Part shown: positions 22,121 to 33,958 of the stretch, in pieces
Numbering within the stretch: the first letter of the stretch is position 1
How the letters are laid out: every line of letters starts with the position of its first letter
Origin: Solicoccozyma terricola
Lineage: Eukaryota; Basidiomycota; Tremellomycetes; Filobasidiales; Piskurozymaceae
DNA: 64,000 nucleotides
Assembly: GCA_001600875.1 (NCBI GenBank)
Contig: BCLD01000022.1
Location: forward strand, 68,364 to 132,363
Direction of reading: 5' to 3'
Program-made: the position numbers and the translations under genes
Notes under the pieces: model-generated
Told to the model about the DNA's origin: nothing
The model's database searches: none
The model's input: only the letters and a program-made list of their open reading frames with translations

Positions 22121-23102
22121 CTACTGTGTGATATGGATCGGGAACGATTCATGCGATTTGATGTTCAGGTATAATAGGCGAAGCGCATGGCGAAGCGTTT
22201 CTGGTGGTGTTCCGCTGGTGTCGACCAAGTATACGTCCATGGACTGTTCGGGAACGACTCGTGGCTCATCAACAACAACATCACTGTACTCTGTCTTTTC
22301 CTTGATATGCGATGCAGGACGTCGACTTTCCTCTGTCATTACATGACGAAGAACGCTTTGACCTCGTATGTTGGACTTGTGCAGCGTTTCCTACCATGAC
22401 AACCCATGTCTTTGGTTGTGCCATGACTGGTCTTGGATGGAGCACGAGGGGTCAAAGGTCATACTTCCCACATGGTGATGCTAAAGGCTCCAGGATCGGC
22501 AGATGAGACGTTTGAGCCAGAGGAGGGGGTCCCGGTACAGGGATCAAGCGAGTCATCCTCTGCAGGACGTTGAAGACGAAAGGTTTCAAGTCGACAGCGA
22601 TCCTAGCCGACCCTCGTCTCTGCCCAGTCCACTCAAAGGATTCATCTGCCTCGTCCCTCTCCTTTGAGACCGGTCGGTTGGTCGAAGATCTACTCAACAT
22701 CGGGTCGCAGCAGGGGCAGTTACTCAAAGCGAAAGCAACGGGACGGGGACTGATGATCTGTCGGATATACTGGTCAATTGCGCTTGATCATCAAGCAAGC
22801 AGGGATGCGAGTAGGTGCTCGTCTGTACACCACCAAACGTACGACCAAGTACAACCTAGTCTGATGAGCAGCACGGCTGCTGGATGAACAAAGAACGAGT
22901 GGCGACATTTCGGACCTTGACCACAATACCATCGATCGTCAACGGCAGTTTCGGGGGGTTGACATAGGATCGACTGCTGTACAACTTGCAAAATCCTCGG
23001 CCCAACCAATCCATCCATCACAGCGTGAATGAAGTGTTGATCAAGACATCTTGGGAAAACCCCACTTGTCTGCTTAAAACCTGACGCAGATGCTGAACTC
23101 AT
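22121..23102 (-). other. unresolved stretch, possible small minus-strand gene
   Basis: Between WSP1 and the next gene (22077-23271) there are 1.2 kb without a recognised product. Several minus-strand frames could be exons: 22791-23102 (starting MSSASASGFKQTSGVF), an overlapping frame with MDWLGRGFCKLYSSRSYVN followed by PPKLPLTIDGIVVKVRN that resembles a mitochondrial presequence plus a beta strand, 22452-22727, and 22121-22339 (ending LLYLNIKSHESFPIHITQ). No set of splice sites joined them into one convincing protein and no domain is recognisable. The gap is larger than most in the window, so a gene is likely, but strand and structure are unsure. Confidence 0.25.
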
Positions 23103-23271
23103 TGTTATCTTCGGTAGTCTAAGGGGTGAGCGGGTGGATACTGCTCAACAACACGACCAGAGAAGCTGACCACCGTCCACCACTTAGCAGATTACAAGCT
23201 CAACAAACAGAACAGACCACTATATCTTCAGTCCTCCATCCCGCTCCAACTGTCGCTCTCCATCTCCCGCC

Positions 23272-26200
23272 ATGACTTCTTCCGCCTATCACTTCGGCAT
23301 CACGCATACACCGCCAGCAATCAGGAAGCCTGAAGCGCACGACATTGCATGTCATGCTGAAAGGATGATGCAAACTGACCGCGCTGACTCCCGGAATTCC
23401 CGCTTCAAGGATGAACATACTGCCAGCGTGGTAGCTACCAATGCAGCTTTACTTGCAGGAACCCCAATTGCACCCAGAAAGCCACATCTTCCCAAGCCAA
23501 CCCCTTCATCGCATATTACACCCCATTCAAGGCCTTTCTCGCCTGTTGCTGCTGTTGCTGCGGGCTCCCACGCGCTTAGGTCCTTCTTTTCCTCCTCCTC
23601 GAAATCGTCATTGAAGGGCAAAGGGGAATTGAAGAAGCCGAACGGAACGATCAGAGGGAATGAAAATACGGCGCAAGGGAGAACGCTGAAATGGGGAAAT
23701 AAAAAGTCAGACGCGAGAAGGAAGGATGTTCAGCATACCGAACACGAAGTTCAACCGCCACCCAGTCATCACCCAGGAACCGATGGTACCAGGAAACCAC
23801 CGAGTCTAGCCAGAGGCGTCTTCATGTCCCAACCCCAACTGGGAATGTTCCTCCAACCCGAGGAGGCAGCCCGTCGAGCTACGGGGGAGCAAGACGGAGA
23901 CTGTGACGAAGGCACCTATAACAGGCCAGGGTTGATCTCCGGTCAACGAAGACGAACTGCAGCGCAAGCTCTTGATCTCCACCAGAATGGGCCGAGACCA
24001 TTTCCTACTGAAAAGGATGGGCAAATAGAAGTATATGCGCCAGTGGACTCTAGGAGGGACATCAGTGAGGCCAAAACCGGTCATCAAAGGAGCATCAAGC
24101 GATCGTTGACAATGTTCAAGAATGCTGTCAGAAGTAGTAATGCCACAATTGGTAGATCGAAGCATGAGGTTGAACCGGCGCCGGCGGCAGCGCCGACAAA
24201 GAAGAGTGGCCAACCCTGGGGGAAGGCTCATCGGTCAGAAGGTGCACGATCATCTATCTCATCGACCATTGTTCCAAGTCGGGGAACCGAGTCCCGCTTC
24301 AGTCTCGGTGACGTTCGTCCTCCCGTAGTCCTTCAACGAGCCTCGCAGAACGGTTCACCCTCTCCTACCATTCTTCATGGCCAGACAACGTTGCGATCCT
24401 CATCTACTATTCCGCGTAGGGAATCCTCTCCGGGTCTCGCTACCGGCAGTCGAGATAGCTCGAGGGCCCAAACACCACTCTCCGAGGCTGACGAAACCAG
24501 ACACGCGGAAGAGCATTATATGTTACGAATTGCAGTCACTTATCTCGTCAAATCGGTGCTTCCACATATTATCTCAAAGACGACAGGTCGTCGTAAATCG
24601 GAGCCGGGGTCCGCTTTCATGGCCCAATCAACAGAAAATAACTCTTCAAACATCCATCAAGAAGGGCCACTACGTAGTGTGTTGGAAGAGAGACTGAGAT
24701 CCTTGCAGCGTATGGAAAGGGCGTGGGGTTCGGCCTGGATAGCTAGAGGACCTGCAGGTGGCGGTATGCGGCTGAGTGAGCGAACGAGGGCGAAGGAAAG
24801 ACGATCTTTAAAAGATGCTTTGAGGGACGGCGTTCTCCTCTGCTAGTGAGTACATTAGCAAACGTTGCTGGCTATATTTCGAAATGTATTGACCAACTTC
24901 TGTTGTTGTAGCCTTCTAAACAGATCGCAAAGATCGCTCGAGCACCTGATTCGCCACATCTCTCTTGAAGATTTGCAATTCAGTCGTGACTCCAATATAC
25001 AGAACTTCGTCAACGCATGCCAAGGCCTACCAAGCTTAGCCAGCGAGGGAATGGTCGTTGGTGACATATCTGATCCCTTGCCAGCATCTGCCCACAGAAT
25101 TGTCTTGACAATAGTTGCCCTTGCGAAGCTGACTGGACCCGACCTTCCATTTCTTTCGCCATCCTGCTCCGGCACATTGAAGCATGACCTTGCAGAGTCA
25201 ACACCTTCGTCTCCCGAGGACATGATCGTCGTTACACCTGCAACTCCTCGACCACCCGAAGGCGTTCAAGAGCTTCGACAGAGAACAACAATAAGTCAGA
25301 GGTCAAGTGGGACCCCTTCATTTGTGGAGCATTCATCACCTGCCGATCCCTCACCAGTCGCGAACCATCACTCGCAAGTCGGCGTACCAGGGAGGCGACC
25401 CAATCGTTTGCCGTCGGAAAAAGCTACTGTCAAATCGATTCTTCGAATGCAATCGTCCCTCACCTCGTCTTCCATCAGCGGCACAACATCCTTGTTGCAT
25501 GGGGAGAACGATCAGGAACCGCAATTGACGACCAACAAGAGGTCCTCCACGCTGAGCCTCATCCACAGTTCCTTGGACACTCGGTCCAGCAACACTTCTA
25601 GGTCAGAGTCACGCGTAGTAAGTTTCGACCTCATCAATGGATTGGTGGACCTTGGGAACATCTCGCGGCCAGTATCCCTTCCGGCAGAGGTGAAACAGAC
25701 AAAATACTACGCGACTACACCGACTGCACCGACTACACCGACTTCCGTTCGCCCATCAACATCGTATAGCCTGGGCAATAGCAACCCCATCCTAGCAATT
25801 TCAGAGATATCGTCAGAATCAACGAGGGGTATGCCCAGACTGGGACTTCGACGGCACAGTGCTCAGGGGAAAATCTATGTTCCAAAGGGCACAATGAGTA
25901 GCTCTGGAAATCGAACGTCGGTCTCCGAGAGATCCGGACCTTCGGCGCTTTCGCCAAAGCGAAGTCGAAGTCAATCCGAAGGTGAACCGACGACGAACAA
26001 ACGAGTAGTAAACAACGGTGTCGTGATTGTAAGGGGCACAGAGCAAACATCGATCTATGTGAGTGGCAAAAATTTAGCTGAGAAGTCGTGCCTGACTCTT
26101 CCCTTATCTTTAGCAACTCGGCAATTGCATCGGCCGCGGACAGTTTGGAGTCGTCTGGAGAGCGCTTGACATCGGAACAGGTCACTTCGTTGCAATCAAA

Positions 26201-28115
26201 AGGATTGATATTGCTGGATTATCAGAAGAAGAGATCCAAAAGCTGATGAAGGAAGTCGATCTGCTGCAGCGTTTGGAGCATCCAGGTATTGTTCGCTACG
26301 AGGGCATGGCGCGAGATAACAATTACCTGAGCATTGTATTGGAGTGCGTGAAGGAGTTATGACGGGGTCCCATAGGCTGACAAATCGCTTGCCCAGCAGA
26401 TACATCGAGGGCGGGTCTCTGGGTACCACACTCAAATCCTTCGGTCAGTTGAACGAGAAGCTAGTTGCCGGCTACGCTGCCAAGATCATAGAGGGATTGG
26501 ATTATCTTCACAAGCAAGGGGCAGGTATATTTCGCAGTTTTGAGAGTCTTGAGCTATACTAACAATTTTACGATAAGGTCGTACACCTCGATTTAAAAGC
26601 GGCGAACATCTTGAGTACCAAGCGAGGAAATATCAAATTATCAGATTTCGGCGTGTCACTCAACCTACGGGCTGTGGAGAACAGCAACAACGAGGTTGCA
26701 GGTAGTCCAAATTGGAGTGAGTCGGCAGGCATACTTTTGGGTTCAACAACGCCAGCTAATACCCGTACGGCGCTGCAGTGGCTCCCGAGGTCATAGAACT
26801 AAGTAAGCGACCACCCGTCGAAGCCTGCGGAGGCGAATGGTGGCTAAGGCAATTTGCTCTGGACAGAGGGTGCAACTGCTGCCGCTGATATTTGGAGTCT
26901 GGGTTGCACTGTTATCGAGCTTCTGACAGGCAAACCTCCCTATTCTGACCTGAAGAATGACATGGCTGGTAAGCTCTAAGCTGGAGGACGGGCGATCCTT
27001 GGCCATGCCCCTCATTTCTCATTTCCTTGTTTGTCTAGTCCTCTTCCGCATAGTAGAGGACGATATGCCTCCACTTCCCTACGGGGCCTCCGATAACCTG
27101 AGGCTGTTCTTGTCCTCTTGTTTCAACAAAGATCCAGCGGCCAGACCAACAGCTGAACAGCTCTTTGAGAGTGAATGGGTGAAGTGGGGACTTGGAATGG
27201 AAGAGGCGAGCAGCATAGGTCTGCCCGTTCGATTCAATCTAACATTGCTCCATTCGCAGCTCACGCGTGGTTCCGACAGTATACCCTTCCTTCGCCGTAT
27301 CAGCACAGAGATGCCACGCAAAGCCACTTTGACGCAACTAAGCAAGTCGATGGAGCTAAAGCTACTCCACCAAAATTCTCGTCCAGAATCTATTGCCCAA
27401 TCAGAATCGTCGACTGCGGTGCCGTCGACCCCCATGAGACCACCAACAATGATCCCATCATCATCGTCGCAGGATCTGAGCCCTGGGCTCTCACACACCT
27501 TGGTGAAAACGAAATTTAGCTCTCGTGAGTTTCGCGAATGTCGTGAAAAGGGTAGTTGCTGAATTTTGAAGTCGGTCTTAAGCTGTCATGTGTCGAATAT
27601 GCATGCAGCTGCTCAAGCGTAACCCTGTCATCTGCTCAGAGTGCGGCTTGATCTGCCACTCCACCTGTGCTCAACTATTCCCTCAGGCATGCCATCAAAG
27701 ATCTGTCTTGACAACAAGTTTCGGTAGACAGAATCCCTCTTCCACTTTCACGAACTCACGGAACGGTGGCAATATGGTCGTGCGCCCTGTATTGTCACGA
27801 GACAGCATGTCGACGCCGGTTGTTGCGCTGACACCCGAGTCGTCCGAATACTGTGATTTATCTCAGCGCCGTGGATCAGATCGGGCGGAATTCGATCGAC
27901 GCCGGGCTTTCGAAAAACTCACAGGGGTCCCTCAATCCAAAGTAATAACTCTCACGGAATTGCCAACGAATCGCTTTCTGCCTGCGCGACTTGATAGGAG
28001 ACATGTTAGCGCACCGCCCAATGGCACGTTGGACAAAGGAGGACTCCAATATGACGACGCCACACCAGGTGATGTTGGCGCAATGCGTCAATCCTCGGAT
28101 TGTGCAGTTATGTAA
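23272..28115 (+). CDS. SIN-type (Cdc7/SepH, STE11/cdc15 class) protein kinase with CH-like and C1 domains
   Basis: Kinases of this class act at the top of the septation initiation / mitotic exit cascade. The first exon (ATG 23272 to about 24845) is mostly disordered and ends in a calponin-homology-like segment that continues over the intron: [51 protein letters not shown] second disordered part precedes the kinase domain: [89 protein letters not shown] (the 24-nt exon at about 26778-26801), [36 protein letters not shown] reads HLD; catalytic Asp, Asn and DFG are kept. A C1 zinc finger follows ([19 protein letters not shown], then [14 protein letters not shown]). The frame ends SSDCAVM, a possible CaaX farnesylation box. 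About 1,400 residues in total. A C-terminal extension by unseen splicing cannot be excluded. Confidence 0.82.
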
Positions 28116-28900
28116 AACCATTGTAGCCATCAAACGTGTAAACCAACTTTCTTTCTATCGACCAGAACCACCCATTTCCACTGCGAAATTTCACAGAAGC
28201 GAGCCTGGGTGTCCTATGGAAAACGCTCTTGCCGTATTGGAAGCTTTACGTCGTGCATATCAATATCTAGCGAAGACCTTGAAACCTTCTTTCGTCTGCG
28301 CCCACTAAGCCCATTGGCTGTGTCGGGACAACGTTATCGTCACGCTTTCTATATGATCCAAGGGAGTGAGTGCATGTACTGCTCAGATAGAGATCGTTTC
28401 TGTTTCTCTGATCTGCATATAACCAGACTTGAATACCTATAATCTGACCAATGCTTGTTGTTAAATGTCAAAGTGTGGGTGTCTTGGCACACAGGAAGTG
28501 GTGGAAGGAAATTACAAAACGGATGGTAAGGGGGCTTAGTCCGGTGAGCTACCCTCTTCGCCATCAAGCTCTTTACCTCATCGAACTCCACATCTCTTCG
28601 GTCACCCAGGCCGAGCAACAGTTATCCCTTTCATCGTCCTTTTGGCTAGATCTGACTCCAACAGCGAGGTCCTCAGGATATCTGATACTTGCTAAGTCTT
28701 CACTTGCTCGTGCTGGATACCAGCAGGAAGGCAGTGCCCCCACCTGGCGATATGTCAGTATGCATAGTGGTTTGCCATTGAAAGCAGTGGGCAGAGGAAT
28801 GGACGATACTTGGAATGAAGTAAGACATGTCAAGCTCCGTGTATGTGTTGTTCTTTGGTTGGTTTAGGTGGAGTTCCGTTATAGGACCAAGAGGGTGTTA
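28116..28900 (+). other. unresolved stretch downstream of the SIN kinase
   Basis: Several short plus-strand frames look partly protein-like: one with SSEDLETFFRLRPLSPLAV and YRHAFYMIQG (about 28270-28360), a 31-nt GAAGTGG...GATG block between good splice signals (about 28496-28526), and 28604-28830 with LILAKSSLARAGYQQEG and WRYVSMHSGLPLKAVGRG. I could not join them in one frame or name a family. It may be a small gene, a decayed one, or the 3' UTR of the kinase gene. Confidence 0.2.
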
Positions 28901-29694
28901 GGTCCACCGTTGTGGAAGCTTTTACGGTCCTACCAACACATGCTCGTAACATAGCTAGCTATTATTAGGCCTCTCCGTCCGTCTGTCTCCCACTTAGTCC
29001 ATCCATCTCCCATATATCCAGGTGTAGGTTCGAGTGGACAATCTCAACAACTATATAGGTGTAGCTCAGAGCCTTCCCACCTGTTTACTTTTCTCCCTTT
29101 TTCGCTTTAAAGAGATGTTATACGTTATCCCACATCAAGCTCAGCCTTTACTGAACTCCCATCCAAACTATTCCTCCATCTTGATCAACTGATTCTTTGC
29201 GATCTTGAGCCATTTTGAATATCCAGCTGCTATGTGTGTAACATTGCAGTACAACTAGTTGCTCGGGGAGCTTCGTTTGGTTACTCCAGAGATGACCCCG
29301 AAAGAAAATGTCACAACACCCTGGGTCTCCACACTGACAAGCCACTGCCCTGCATATTGTGTATTGACTTCGACAAGGAATGTAAACTGAACAACTGGCC
29401 GCTCGTCAATTTAAGTGAGCGAACAAGGCATGAATTTCGTCCCGAAGATGACCCTTTCCTTCTCTCTTTTTGTCGAATCCAACGACCATGCCAGCCAAGG
29501 GACAACTTTTGGTCGGTGTGGCTTGACCACCTATCGAATCACACAACTCACGTTTGTGCTTTGCTCCACCACCGCAAGGCCCGGATCCGGTGGCGTAGGT
29601 GAGAATCCAGTTCTGTGGCAAATGGGGACGTAGTTTCAATACTTGAAGTTAAAACAAGGACAATTATTTTTAAGGCCTATCTCTAACACAACCT
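28901..29694. other. intergenic, no gene seen
   Basis: This roughly 800-bp stretch upstream of the tRNA gene has only short frames without domains, in AT-richer sequence than its neighbours. I see no repeat or RNA gene in it. Confidence 0.4.
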
Positions 29695-29797
29695 GCCCGT
29701 GTAGCTCAGTGGTAGAGCGTATCTTTCCTATATGGAAATATCTCCGATCCCTTTCGGCGACAGGATGAGGCCCAGGGTTCGACACCCTGCTCGGGTT
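29695..29797 (+). tRNA. tRNA-Arg(CCT) with a 31-nt intron
   Basis: The cloverleaf can be drawn by hand: acceptor GCCCGTG/CTCGGGT (one G-U pair and one T-T mismatch), D arm GCTC-AGTGGTA-GAGC, anticodon stem TATCT/GGATG with two wobble pairs, and T arm CAGGG-TTCGACA-CCCTG. The anticodon loop is TTCCTA-A with anticodon CCT at 29727-29729. The intron (29731-29761) begins one base 3' of the anticodon, as in all eukaryotic nuclear tRNA introns, and its TGGAAA pairs back to TTTCC around the anticodon. A T6 stretch just downstream is a good Pol III terminator. The A box (TAGCTCAGTGG) and B box (GGTTCGACACC) are internal. Confidence 0.85.
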
Positions 29798-29798
29798 C

Positions 29799-29805
29799 TT
29801 TTTTG
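29799..29805 (+). terminator. Pol III T-run terminator of tRNA-Arg
   Basis: A run of six T follows the tRNA 3' end by a few bases. It leads into a series of related TTTTTGA/TTTTTGG units (29803-29850). Confidence 0.7.
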
Positions 29806-30100
29806 ACCTTTTTGAATTTGATTTTGATCTTTTTGACCTTTTTGGCCTTTTACACCTCACTGACCTTTCCGACGTCCGCTTTCTTGTCAATCTACCCTCC
29901 GCTAGAAGGTTTTGGCCGTCTCCGAGGCATATAGACAAAATTCATTCGATGACAATACAACTATATTATACGCATCCGTTACGACCACGCTGACGTGAAT
30001 GTTCCCTCCTGCATGAGTTGCAAAATAGCTTGTGCTGACCTGCTCCGTTTGAACAAGCCTGTCAGTCGAGCCCGTCGATCATCGACGTTGACACATCTAC

Positions 30101-33100
30101 TTACAGCTGTCCGTTCGGATCGGCTCCAAAGTTAAATTGGGGATCCCACCCGCCGTTGTTTGCGCCAATGTCTGCGTTGAAAGAGTTCATTGTATCCACA
30201 ATCATCGTGTCCGGGGCCAACGTTTCGAATTGATCATACGGCGCCGACGCCGGTCCAAGAGCGTCGAAAGGCAGAAAATCGTGAACGCCGATGAATCCGC
30301 CATTGGGCTGCTGCTGCATTGAATCCATCGGGGACGCCGCCGCAGATAGATCAAAGAAGTCCTGCGTACTGAGCAAGGCATTCGCGGATACAGGATTGTC
30401 AAGAGCGTCTGCAAAGAGCTGATTCAAATCTTGGAGCTCGCCATTCGGAATGGTAGTGTTTCCGTTGCCGATGACTGAGGATCCGGACAATGTATTTTTT
30501 GCCGGCGAGGGGGAACGCTTGCGTTGCAAAGGACGTAGCCAAGCTGGCGACGGTTTGCCATCGCCTATAGCTGCCAGCGGAGTCTCCACCGGGATGTTAC
30601 AAACTGTTGTAGGTCGTCAGCGTCTTGCATCACCGAGCAGCAGGAGTAATACGCACTTCGACAGAACTCATCGATTATATCAGCGGACCGAAGGCCACAA
30701 AGATAACGTCCAGAGAAACGTCTACAGGTGAGACAAATCTTCAATGCCCAGGCTCCCATCGCTAGATCTAGAAACGCACCTCAAAAGTCCAACGCATGAT
30801 CTCAGTCCCTCGATTGATGCCGGCACGAGCGATTTGAACTCCGACTCCTTGCTAGCAAGCACGACCGCGACCAAAGTTCGTCCCGCTTGAGCCAATTGGT
30901 GAATGACATGCACGCCGTCTGTCGGAAGAAGGGAAGGTCAACACTTGTCACTCGGGATTGATAGCAATGCAACGCACAGTAGGTCATCATGCCACGTTGA
31001 CTCTGAGAGAAAGAGTGTGTTCAGCCAACCTTTTTTTCACAGAGGTCAAACGCGCCGCCAGCTCACAATGTGGACATGGTTGGCGCAGATCGTTAGAGCA
31101 CTTGTCATGGCCATTTTGCAGCACTCTAGATGCCGTGCCTTCTCTGCCGGCGTCGTAGCTGGAACCTGCACGAAACCGGAGAATCGGTGACGGTAAATAA
31201 TCATCCGAATGAGGTGCTCAAGGCAGTGCAAACGCTCCGCTTGGGTTATGCGGATTGGATCGCGGCTCTCCACTGTCTCGGCATCATACCGCCAGTGTTT
31301 ATCGAGGTTGTTCACCCATTTGGTAAGTAAGGCCTCCTCTTCGACCAAAGAATCACTTCGCGGAGAGCGCTTGGAAATAACCGCAGCCGCCTCGGAGAGA
31401 AAAGACGACCCGAAAAAGGCGGACGGCCGAACACAAGAGTCGATAACCCCCTCAAGGACAACGTGGAGGCGTATGACGGCGACGAAGGCGCTAAGGCGAC
31501 TCTGATGATCTGTCGGTTGGTCGAGAATGGCGTCTGCCGTAAGATAGTCGTCATCTATCTGCAGAGGTTCTGAGACATCGCAGTCCCGAAGGTGGATGAG
31601 TGGCGGTCGACCAAATAAAGCCGCCGACTGCTTGTCCCACGAATAGATTGCCCAGAAGGTGCGCTGAAATAGCACCCAGGTTAACATCGGGGCAGAAAGG
31701 TTTTCGGTTATAAACTAACCTTCCTCGTCTCCCTTTCGATCGGGTTAAAGTGTTCATAGCCGTCAACGCTCCTATGCAGACCTCCATCCAGACACAAAGT
31801 CACGCTTTCTGCCATTAACGAGAACGCTTTAGATAAAGTCCCTAGGCCGAACGCATAGATTGCTGCCAAGAACACTGCTTGAATCGAATAAAGGGTTGGC
31901 CTGTCGGCTGAAGGTAGATCCCGTAATCGCTTAAACAACTCGTAGTAAGACTTGCCGGCGGTCGAGGCGTCGGTTGACTTGGATCTGACCCGAGGGTCAT
32001 CGACATGGCGCGATGAGAGAGTGCACACGGCGACCACAAAGCATGCAAAGCCTGGCTCTGCCCACTTTTGCGGGTCAGCGTAGTCCTAAAGGCGGGATGG
32101 ATCAGCAACCAAATGTAGCGAAAAGAAAGTGTAAACACACCTTCAAGAACGTCGGTGTATGCAAGAATGGCCAAAGCAGATGACTGGTCGACAGCTGTTG
32201 AATTCCCGAAGTCAGCTGTAATGCGAATGCTAATTTGTGAGCTCGCACTCACATAACACCTGACCAGCGTATCCATCAAATCACTTGGTATTACATTCGT
32301 AATGACTCTCCACGAAGCTTCCGGGTTCAACATCTGACTAGGTCTCGGCATCCGCCCAGGGAAGAATCTTTCTCTACTCGCGCTTTCCGTGTGTTTGCTT
32401 GTCGATCCCATCGCGCTGGATCGGCCTCGCGGGTGAACGATGTTGTCCGATGAGGTGGAACAAGCTGGGGAAAAAGAGGAGGCTGGTGATGATGAGACAG
32501 CGGGGTTACCGAGGATTGAGCGGGAGGTGGTGGTGTCGCTGAAATCGGGAGGAGCGAGCGTGTTGTTGTTAATCGTCCGGTTGGATTCTGCTTGTTGCTG
32601 TTGTATGGACACTGCGGATGAAAAATCTCCTCTTGGTGATGGCGAAGTGAGGAAATCCAACAACGGGAAACCAGATGTCGATCCTGTAGCCCCACACTAT
32701 CATCGGTCACTTGCATTCAATCCTTTTCCGTCCATTTTCACTTACCCTGCCATTTGGTTTGCCCAATCTCGTCCAAGTACAAGTATCCATTGCTCAAATT
32801 CATCCCCTGCAGTCCTCTTGCCAGCTCATCAAGACTCTCATCTGTCTCTTCTTTGGTCTTGCCCGACACGGATCTCCCTCTGACAGGAGTGCCGACCGGT
32901 GACCCATGTGGGCTCAGATGGGCGTCTACACGATTTCTCAGAGCAGTCGAGGTACGCAAATCACGAGGTGCGTCACGTAGGAGAGCTTCGAGCGAGGCGA
33001 GTCGTTGCTCGAGAGAGAGTGCTGAGGAATTGGAAGATGCTGAGGTGGGAAAGTTGAAGGATGGTCGTTGAGGGGCGGTTGGTTTGCGTTGAGGGATTGG

Positions 33101-33958
33101 TTCGGTTCTGATGGCGGGAAATATACTTTGAGTGCGGTTCATCTTCAAAGACTCGATGACTTTGAGCTCACTTCTTCACAAGCCTCCTGGATGGGCTGTC
33201 AAATGTACAAGTTGATCGAGCGTTCTGCGAAGAGGAAGAAACGATGCAACCATCAGAGTGTATGCCAATTTCCGTTAGGATACTATATTACTTACCTGAC
33301 ATGGTGCACAAGGCTGTTGCGTATCACACTACAAAGGGAAAAGGCACATACATCAAGTTCACGACCCTCCGATCGACCATATCCCATCCCCACTTACTCT
33401 GATTTTCCGACGTCTGGCACCAATGAAATACATTCAAAATGTCCCGTCAGTGTTCACATATCAGGTCGAGTTGGATAACCAGGCCACTCACCGACATCGA
33501 TCGCAAGCATGGGCCAGTCTCAATCTTGGTCTTTTGGTGTCTCCTTCAGCTCCACTCCACATCTCATCACCCATCATATCCATACTGCCTGCGTATCCGT
33601 CTTCGGCTTTGGAGGCAGTGCTATCGTCGACTGGATCAGCAGCACCCGATGGGCCGCCAGCATTACTCGGAGCGACAACATTAGCAGTATTGTCCATCGC
33701 AGAGGTCGTCGAAGGCTGAGAATGAGAAGCTCGATCTGGTTCACTCCGTTTATGAGAACCTGGTTGCGGAAAACCAGTCGCCGAGGACGGCCTAGGATTC
33801 GGCTGCGCCTGGAGGGTCTGTACCGTTTGTCCACCGGTATTGGTAGTTGCGGGTGTGGAAGTGGAAGGAGGTGCACGAGAGGGTTGGGGATGCTGGACCG
33901 GAGCGGGAGATTCGTCCGACTTGACTGAATCCATCTTGTCGTCCATGATGGCTTCCAC
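30101..33958 (-). CDS. Zn2Cys6 fungal transcription factor
   Basis: Spliced across four exons, the DNA-binding motif reads [41 protein letters not shown]. This is a perfect C-x2-C-x6-C-x5-C-x2-C-x6-C zinc cluster preceded by an Arg-rich patch (KRPRLRLAH) and followed by a basic linker. It begins near residue 153, after a Ser/Pro/Gln-rich N-terminus (start ATG 33958; Met 33943 is also possible). Exons at about 31840-32660 and 31050-31690 encode the helical middle region of fungal-specific factors ([44 protein letters not shown]). The last exon (30101-30589) is an acidic and Asn/Gln-rich tail ([25 protein letters not shown]), a likely activation domain. A weak coiled coil ([15 protein letters not shown]) follows the zinc cluster and may dimerise. 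Target genes cannot be told from the sequence. Confidence 0.8.
33398..33413 (-). other. 16-nt microexon of the Zn2Cys6 factor
   Basis: Flanked on the minus strand by GCCAG and GTAAGT, this block encodes the basic centre (R)RRKIR between zinc ligands 2 and 3. The next exon is only 33 nt ([11 protein letters not shown]). Both are needed to restore the six-Cys motif. Confidence 0.85.
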
